Shown: positions 59,447 through 64,000 of the stretch, piece after piece
How positions within the stretch are numbered: the first letter of the stretch is position 1
Layout: every line of letters begins with the position of its first letter
DNA from: Thermohalobaculum xanthum
GTDB lineage: Bacteria; Pseudomonadota; Alphaproteobacteria; Rhodobacterales; Rhodobacteraceae
DNA: 64,000 nucleotides
Assembly (NCBI RefSeq): GCF_016623495.1
Contig: NZ_JAEHHL010000008.1
Coordinates: 124,001-188,000 of the forward strand
Direction: 5' to 3'
The notes under the pieces: model-generated
The model's database searches: none
Told to the model about the DNA's origin: nothing
What the model saw: the letters and a program-made list of their open reading frames with translations, nothing else
Translations under genes and position numbers: made by a program

Positions 59447-59980
59447 TTACTTGCAGCGCTCCTGCGCCGCCTCGAGCGCCGCGGTGAAGCCGAGCAGCGA
59501 GAAGGTGTCGACCGTCGTCGTCCCGCGCGACGAGGTTCCGCGCAGCTCGACCTGCGAGCCCGCCTTGAAGACGTTGATCGCCCGGGTGTCCTCGTCGCCG
59601 CTCTTGAACCAGGCGTTCTCGCCGTCGGTGAACATGGTCAGCGTGTTCGACCCGACCTTGGCCTCGACGTTCGACCCGGGCCGGAAGGGATAGCCCGCGA
59701 TGTAGGAAACCTCGTTGCTCACGCCGTCGGCCGGGCGCACCGCGACCATCAGGAAGATGTCGCCGCGCCGGACCTCGACCTGCTGGCCGCCGCGCAGGGC
59801 AACCGTCTTCAGCGGCTGCGACACGATCCAGCAGACCTTCGCCTTCTCGCCCGCCGCCTCGAAGATCGACCAGTCGCGCTTCGCGTCGACACGGGTGTGC
59901 GTCTGAGCTTCCGCGGGCGAGGCCAGCGCCAGCCCGCACACCGCCAGCGCAAGAAACCCCACCTTCAGGAAATCCATCAT
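59447..59980 (-). CDS. Invasion-associated locus B (IalB)-family protein
   Basis: 177 residues from ATG 59980. Signal peptide MMDFLKVGFLALAVCGLALASPAEA. Mature part DWSIFEAAGEKAKVCWIVSQP, FLMVAVRPADGVSNEVSYIAGYPF in two parts, FTDGENAWFKSGDED and a C-terminal Cys, the usual IalB pattern with two cysteines (CWIV and ERCK). Alphaproteobacterial periplasmic/outer-membrane family; named for Bartonella, role here unknown. Confidence 0.85.
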   Translation of the reverse strand: MMDFLKVGFLALAVCGLALASPAEAQTHTRVDAKRDWSIFEAAGEKAKVCWIVSQPLKTVALRGGQQVEVRRGDIFLMVAVRPADGVSNEVSYIAGYPFRPGSNVEAKVGSNTLTMFTDGENAWFKSGDEDTRAINVFKAGSQVELRGTSSRGTTTVDTFSLLGFTAALEAAQERCK

Positions 59981-60199
59981 GCTCGCCTCGTAGCTGTATA
60001 CTCGCAGGGTCTTAACTGCCCCATCGAGGGTAAGTTTCGGATCAATGTTTGTTCCGCAGGGAGTTTCACCATACTCTAGGTGCGGTGCAGAATTCCACCC
60101 CGAGGGCGTCGCCGGCAGCACAAGTTTGCCGCGATGGCAAGCCGCGGGCCGGACGCCGCATCCGGACCTTGCACTGACGGCAGCGAGAGGCAAGCCCCT

Positions 60200-60838
60200 G
60201 TGAACGACGACCCTGCGACACCCGGGCCCGAAAGCGGCGCCACTGGCGCCGGTGCCGGGACGGGTGCGCAGGACCCGGCGTCGGACGAGGCCTTGCTTGC
60301 GGCCATCGCCGACAGCCGCTCGCGCGACGCCTTCGCCGAGCTGTTTCGCCGCTATGCCGGCCGGGTCAAGGCGTTCCTGCTTCGCTCGGGCGCCAGCCAC
60401 GACGAGGCCGAGGAAGGCGCGCAGGAGGTGATGATCACGCTCTGGCGCCGGGCCGAGACCTTCGACCCCGCGCGCGCCGGCGCCTCGACATGGATCTTCA
60501 CCATCGCCCGGAACAAACGCATCGACATGGTGCGGCGCATCCGCCGCCCCACCCCGGACCCCGAGGACCCGCATTTCCGCCCGGACGACGACGGCAGCGC
60601 CGAGACCCGCTTCTCGGGCCGCGAGCGCGACGCCCGGGTGCGCGAGGCCCTTGCCGGGCTCGGCGAGGACCAGCTGACAGTCGTGCGGCTTGCGTTTTTC
60701 GCCGGGTTGAGCCACGCCGAGATTGCCGAGCGGCTCGAAACCCCGCTGGGCACGGTCAAATCCAGGCTGCGCCTCTCGTTCCGCCGCCTGCGCGACGAGT
60801 TGGGCGACAGCTTTGCCGAGGAGCTGCGCGATGACTGA
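60200..60838 (+). CDS. ECF-type RNA polymerase sigma factor
   Basis: 212 residues from GTG 60200 (GAGAGG upstream); starts at 60134 or 60080 are also open. Region 2 is RDAFAELFRRYAGRVKAFLLRSG-type followed by AEEGAQEVMITLWRRAETFD, and region 4 is HAEIAERLETPLGTVKSRLRLSFRRL. Close in look to R. sphaeroides RpoE. But the next gene is an asparaginase, overlapping by 8 bp, and not a ChrR-type anti-sigma factor. Its control is therefore unclear. Confidence 0.8.
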   Translation: MNDDPATPGPESGATGAGAGTGAQDPASDEALLAAIADSRSRDAFAELFRRYAGRVKAFLLRSGASHDEAEEGAQEVMITLWRRAETFDPARAGASTWIFTIARNKRIDMVRRIRRPTPDPEDPHFRPDDDGSAETRFSGRERDARVREALAGLGEDQLTVVRLAFFAGLSHAEIAERLETPLGTVKSRLRLSFRRLRDELGDSFAEELRDD

Positions 60839-61898
60839 GGCCGACACCCATTCCCTGCACCGCTCCGGCAAGCTGCACGACCACCGCGCCACCGGGATGG
60901 AGGCCTCGCCGGTGCTGGCCGAGGTCTGGCGCGGGCCGGTCCTCGAATCGGTCCACCGCGGCGCGGTCGCCATCTGCCGGCCCGACGGCGAGCTGGTCGA
61001 GGCCTGGGGTGAACCCGGCCGCGTGATCCTGCCGCGCTCGTCGTGCAAGATGATCCAGGCGCTGCCGCTGGTCGAATCCGGCGCGGCCGACCGCTACGGG
61101 CTGACGGCCGAGCACCTTGCGCTGGCCTGCGCCTCGCACCAGGGGGCGACGATCCACACCGCGCTCGCCCGCGACTGGCTGGCGACACTGGGGCTTGGCG
61201 ACGGCGACCTGCGCTGCGGGGCGCACGCGCCCTACGACACCGCCGCGCGGCGCGCGCTGCGCAACCGCGGCGAGCACCCCTGCCAGGTGCACAACAACTG
61301 CTCGGGCAAGCATTGCGGCTTTCTCACCGTGAACGCGCATCTGGGGGGCGATGCCGAGTACGTCGATCCCGACCACCCGGTGCAGCGCGCCGTGCGCGCC
61401 GCGACCGAGGAGGTCTGCGACGAGACTGTCACCGCCTTCGCCATCGACGGCTGCTCGGCGCCGAACTTCGCCGTGACGCTGAAGGGTCTCGCCACCGCCA
61501 TGGCCCGCTTCGCCCGCCCGGCCGAGGGCTTCCGCGGCATCCGCGCCCAGGCCGCCACCCGCTTGCGGGACGCGATGGCCGCCCATCCCGAGCTCGTGGC
61601 CGGCGAGGGCCGGGCCTGCACCGCCCTGATGCGCGCCATGAACAACGGCACCGTCGTCAAGACCGGGGCCGAGGCCGTCTTCGTCGGCATCCTGCCCGAA
61701 CAGGGCCTTGGCATTGCGCTCAAGATCGACGACGGCGCGACCCGCGGCTCCGAGGCCGCGATCGCGGCGCTGCTGGTCCGCCACGGCGCGCTCGATGCCC
61801 ACAGCCCGGCCTTCCGCGCCTATGCCGACCACCCGATCGAGAACCGCCGGCACATCGTGCACGGCCATCTGCGCGCGGCCGAGACGCTGTTCGACTGA
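60831..61898 (+). CDS. Type II asparaginase family protein
   Basis: 355 residues from ATG 60831 (GAGGAG upstream, 8-bp overlap with the sigma gene); the family core begins MEASPVLAEVWRGPVLESVHRG, so ATG 60897 is the alternative. CKMIQALPLVESGA, ACASHQGATIHTALA, VHNNCSGKHCGFL and FAIDGCSAPNFAVTLKGLA belong to the R. etli AnsA-like asparaginase group, now known as a distinct zinc-assisted class. Hydrolyses asparagine to aspartate and ammonia. Cytoplasmic. Confidence 0.85.
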   Translation: MTEADTHSLHRSGKLHDHRATGMEASPVLAEVWRGPVLESVHRGAVAICRPDGELVEAWGEPGRVILPRSSCKMIQALPLVESGAADRYGLTAEHLALACASHQGATIHTALARDWLATLGLGDGDLRCGAHAPYDTAARRALRNRGEHPCQVHNNCSGKHCGFLTVNAHLGGDAEYVDPDHPVQRAVRAATEEVCDETVTAFAIDGCSAPNFAVTLKGLATAMARFARPAEGFRGIRAQAATRLRDAMAAHPELVAGEGRACTALMRAMNNGTVVKTGAEAVFVGILPEQGLGIALKIDDGATRGSEAAIAALLVRHGALDAHSPAFRAYADHPIENRRHIVHGHLRAAETLFD

Positions 61899-62082
61899 GG
61901 GCGGTGGTGGGCGGCCGCCCAAGGCCCGCCCCGCGCCGGCCCCGCGCCCGCCCCGGGCGCGCGCGCCACATGCCACCCGCTTTCCCCGCGCTTCCGGACA
62001 ATGCGCGACGTCCCGGAAGATCAGGAAACTACATTTATTTCAAAATGATACGCCCAATTCCACACGTGAACGCCCACGCGGC

Positions 62083-63003
62083 TCATCCCTTCAACGATTT
62101 CTCGGCCGTCCGCGCCGCCGCCTTCGCACGCTCGATCGCGGCCCATTCGCGCCAGATCGCGTAGAGCCCCGCGCCGATGATCATCGCGCCGCCCAGCAGG
62201 GTGACCGGGTCGAAGGGCTCGCCGAACACCACCCAGCCCAGCGCCATGGTGAAGACCATCTGCAGGTAGATGAAGGGCTGGATGCGCACCGCCTCGGTCG
62301 CGTCCAGCGCGCGGATCAGGCAGTAGTGCCCGCTCATGCCGGTGACGCACAGCGCCCCCAGCCAGGCCCAGTCGGTCGCCAGCATCTCGGTCCAGAAGAA
62401 CGGGCCCACCAGCGTGGCCGCCACCGCGCCGGCGATGCCGGTGTAGAAGAAGGCCGGCCGTGCCGAGCCGTCCGCCCGTGCCACCAGCCGCGTCAGCACC
62501 GAGTAGAAGGCGAACAGGAAGGCCGAGCCGACGGCGATCAGCGCGTAGGGGTCGAACACCCCCGCGCCGGGCCGCAGGATCACCAGGATGCCCAGGAAGC
62601 CCACGCCGACCGCCACCATGCGGCGCCAGCCCACCATCTCGCCCAGGATCGGGATCGCCAGCAGCGTCGCCAGCAGCGGGTGCAGGGCAAAGATCGCATG
62701 CGTCGGCCCCAGCCCGATCAGGTCGAAGCTGGTGACGATCACCCAGATCTGGAACACCAGAAGCACGCCGCGGAAGATCTGGACCAAGGGCATCTTCGTG
62801 CGCCACGCGGCGCGGATGCCTCCCTCGCTGCGCGACGCCACCACGATCACGAAGGCCGCGAAGAACCAGTAGCGGATCATCACGAAGAACGGCACCGGGT
62901 AGGACTGCGCCAGGTGCTTCGAGATGCCGTCCTGCAGCGCGAACAGCATCACCGCAATCAGGACGAAGCGTATCCCCGTCGCGGGGTCCGAGGCACGGCT
63001 CAC
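62083..63003 (-). CDS. EamA/DMT-family transporter
   Basis: 306 residues from a GTG overlapping the CoA-transferase stop (GTGA). Ten hydrophobic segments with the two EamA repeats: MLFALQDGISKHLAQSYPVPFFVMIRY in the first and LFAFYSVLTRLVAR in the second; RALDATEAVRIQPFIYLQMVFTMALGW near the end. Exports small metabolites or drugs; substrate unknown. Coupling to a CoA-transferase suggests an organic-acid-related cargo. Confidence 0.85.
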   Translation of the reverse strand: MSRASDPATGIRFVLIAVMLFALQDGISKHLAQSYPVPFFVMIRYWFFAAFVIVVASRSEGGIRAAWRTKMPLVQIFRGVLLVFQIWVIVTSFDLIGLGPTHAIFALHPLLATLLAIPILGEMVGWRRMVAVGVGFLGILVILRPGAGVFDPYALIAVGSAFLFAFYSVLTRLVARADGSARPAFFYTGIAGAVAATLVGPFFWTEMLATDWAWLGALCVTGMSGHYCLIRALDATEAVRIQPFIYLQMVFTMALGWVVFGEPFDPVTLLGGAMIIGAGLYAIWREWAAIERAKAAARTAEKSLKG

Positions 63004-64000
63004 TCGCCGCGCTCCAGCGCATCGAGTTCGACGCGCACTTCCGCGTCGTGCTGGCCCAGGCCCGGCGCCGCGCGCTCCAGCGCCAGCCCGCTCTCCGAGA
63101 ACATCATCGGGCTGCGCACGCCCGGCACGCCCTCGACCTCGATCTGCATGCCGCGATGCACGATCTGGGGGTCGGCGAAGACGTCCTCGAGCCGGTTGAT
63201 CGGCCCGGCCGGCACGCCCGCGGCCTCAAGCGCGGCCAGCATCGCGTCGCGCGGCCGGGTGCGGGTCGCGGCTTCGATCAGCGGCACGATCTCGGCGCGC
63301 GCGGCGACCCGCGCCGCGTTCGACGCGCAGCGCGGGTCGGCCGCCAGCGCCTCGAGGCCGAGCACCCCGCACAGCCGCCGGAACTGCCCGTCATTGCCGA
63401 CCGCAATGATGATGTGGCCGTCGGCCGCCTCGAACACCTGGTAGGGTACGATGTTGGGATGCGCATTGCCCAGCCGACGCGGGCTCACGCCCGTCGCCAG
63501 GTAATTCATCGCCTGGTTGGCCAGCACACCCGTCATCGCGTCCATCAGGCTCATGTCGATATGCTGGCCTCGGCCAGTGGCGTCGCGCGTCCTGAGCGCC
63601 GCCTGCACTGCGATCACGCCATAGAGACCGGTGAAGATGTCGGCGAAGGCCACGCCGATCTTCTCGGGCGGTCCGTCGGGCTCGCCGGTCAGGTCCATGA
63701 TGCCGCCCATGCCCTGGATCATGAAGTCGTAGCCCGCCTGGTGCGCGCGCGGCCCGTCCTGTCCGAAGCCGGTGACCGAGCAGTAGATCAGCCGCGGGTT
63801 CACCGCCGAGAGCGCGGCGTAGTCGAGCCCGTATTTCGTCAGCCCGCCTACCTTGAAGTTCTCAACCAGCACGTCCGCTTGCGCCGCCAGCCGGCGCACC
63901 AGCGCCGCCCCCTCCTCGGTGCGGAAATCGGCGGTGACGGAGCGCTTGCCGCGGTTAGCCGAATGGAAATAGGCGGCCGAACGGTCGAAGCCGCCGCCCG
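63000..64000 (-). CDS. CaiB/BaiF CoA-transferase, 5' end outside the window
   Basis: Open from the window edge to 63000, at least 333 residues. AYFHSANRGKRSVTADF, DVLVENFKVGGLTKYGLDY, YCSVTGFGQDGPRAHQAGYDF, DMSLMDAMTGVLANQAMNYL with the catalytic Asp, and GPINRLEDVFADPQIVHRGM. Same family as the gene at 34024 but clearly a different paralogue. N-terminal ~60 residues and start are missing. Confidence 0.88.
   Translation of the reverse strand, partial: GGGFDRSAAYFHSANRGKRSVTADFRTEEGAALVRRLAAQADVLVENFKVGGLTKYGLDYAALSAVNPRLIYCSVTGFGQDGPRAHQAGYDFMIQGMGGIMDLTGEPDGPPEKIGVAFADIFTGLYGVIAVQAALRTRDATGRGQHIDMSLMDAMTGVLANQAMNYLATGVSPRRLGNAHPNIVPYQVFEAADGHIIIAVGNDGQFRRLCGVLGLEALAADPRCASNAARVAARAEIVPLIEAATRTRPRDAMLAALEAAGVPAGPINRLEDVFADPQIVHRGMQIEVEGVPGVRSPMMFSESGLALERAAPGLGQHDAEVRVELDALERGE

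Noticed and set aside
60010-60044. RpoE-type promoter (TGATCC and TAAGA, minus strand) upstream of the IalB gene
   Set aside because: The two elements are 24 bp apart, while the known spacing is about 18, so the match is not convincing.
61909-61920. GGGCGGCCGCCC palindrome after the asparaginase gene
   Set aside because: A perfect 12-bp palindrome cannot form a hairpin loop well and lacks a T-tract; in such GC-rich DNA it is likely by chance.
1-64000. CRISPR arrays, tRNA/rRNA genes, insertion sequences, prophage
   Set aside because: Read through for regular repeats, tRNA-like cloverleaf ends, transposase and integrase motifs; none found.

Overview
The window is GC-rich, single-copy bacterial chromosome with tight operons. 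Many genes are coupled by GTGA or ATGA start/stop overlaps. The gene content suggests an alphaproteobacterium, most likely of the Rhodobacteraceae/Paracoccaceae type: TRAP transporters, an IalB-family protein, an ECF sigma factor of the RpoE type, a complete thi operon under a TPP riboswitch, CaiB/BaiF CoA-transferases and a DUF1028 protein. I see no rRNA or tRNA genes, insertion sequences, phage genes or CRISPR array.

Left end (1-3834, minus strand): three surface-polysaccharide genes. These are a glycosyltransferase/methyltransferase fusion cut by the window edge, a protein whose C-terminal half looks like a GT42 sialyltransferase, and a CDP-glycerol glycerophosphotransferase-like protein.

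The outstanding region is 4094-19050, which reads as a bacterial sphingolipid (ceramide) factory. The first block holds a fatty-acyl-AMP/ACP ligase, a CerR-like extended SDR, a LicC-like nucleotidyltransferase, a dedicated acyl carrier protein and serine palmitoyltransferase. A minus-strand block (9426-13259) holds an unrecognised protein, an LpxO-like aspartyl/asparaginyl beta-hydroxylase, a CpgB-like lipid kinase and a CDP-alcohol phosphotransferase with a degenerate nucleotidyltransferase-like N-terminus. A second plus-strand block (13362-19050) holds a metallophosphoesterase, a HIT protein, an LptF/LptG-like permease pair, a GNAT-fold protein resembling bacterial ceramide synthase and a MobA-like nucleotidyltransferase. 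Together these could make ceramide, hydroxylate it, add a phospho-headgroup and export it.

19047-33900: DUF2147 protein, secreted 5'-nucleotidase, amino-acid racemase, small lipoprotein, a SitABCD-type Mn/Zn/Fe ABC transporter divergent from an MntR-like regulator, cytochromes c, a GNAT protein, two L,D-transpeptidases flanking an Lpp-like lipoprotein with a C-terminal lysine, a PQQ-type sugar dehydrogenase, a fasciclin protein, and a less GC-rich patch with a secreted nuclease-like gene broken at a run of nine C.

34024-44000: a catabolic cluster. It has a CoA-transferase, an enoyl-CoA hydratase, a TRAP transporter, a serine/aspartate-glyoxylate-type aminotransferase, a fused FAD/Fe-S D-2-hydroxyacid dehydrogenase and a GntR/FCD regulator with a candidate operator in the divergent promoter.

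44016-64000: a DksA/TraR-type protein, DUF1028, the thiOSGE-thiY-tenA-thiZX operon behind a TPP riboswitch, a degenerate EF-G paralogue, GabD, a methyltransferase, a conserved hypothetical, a VOC protein, MscS, RlmN, IalB, an ECF sigma factor overlapping an asparaginase, a DMT transporter and a second CoA-transferase cut by the right edge.
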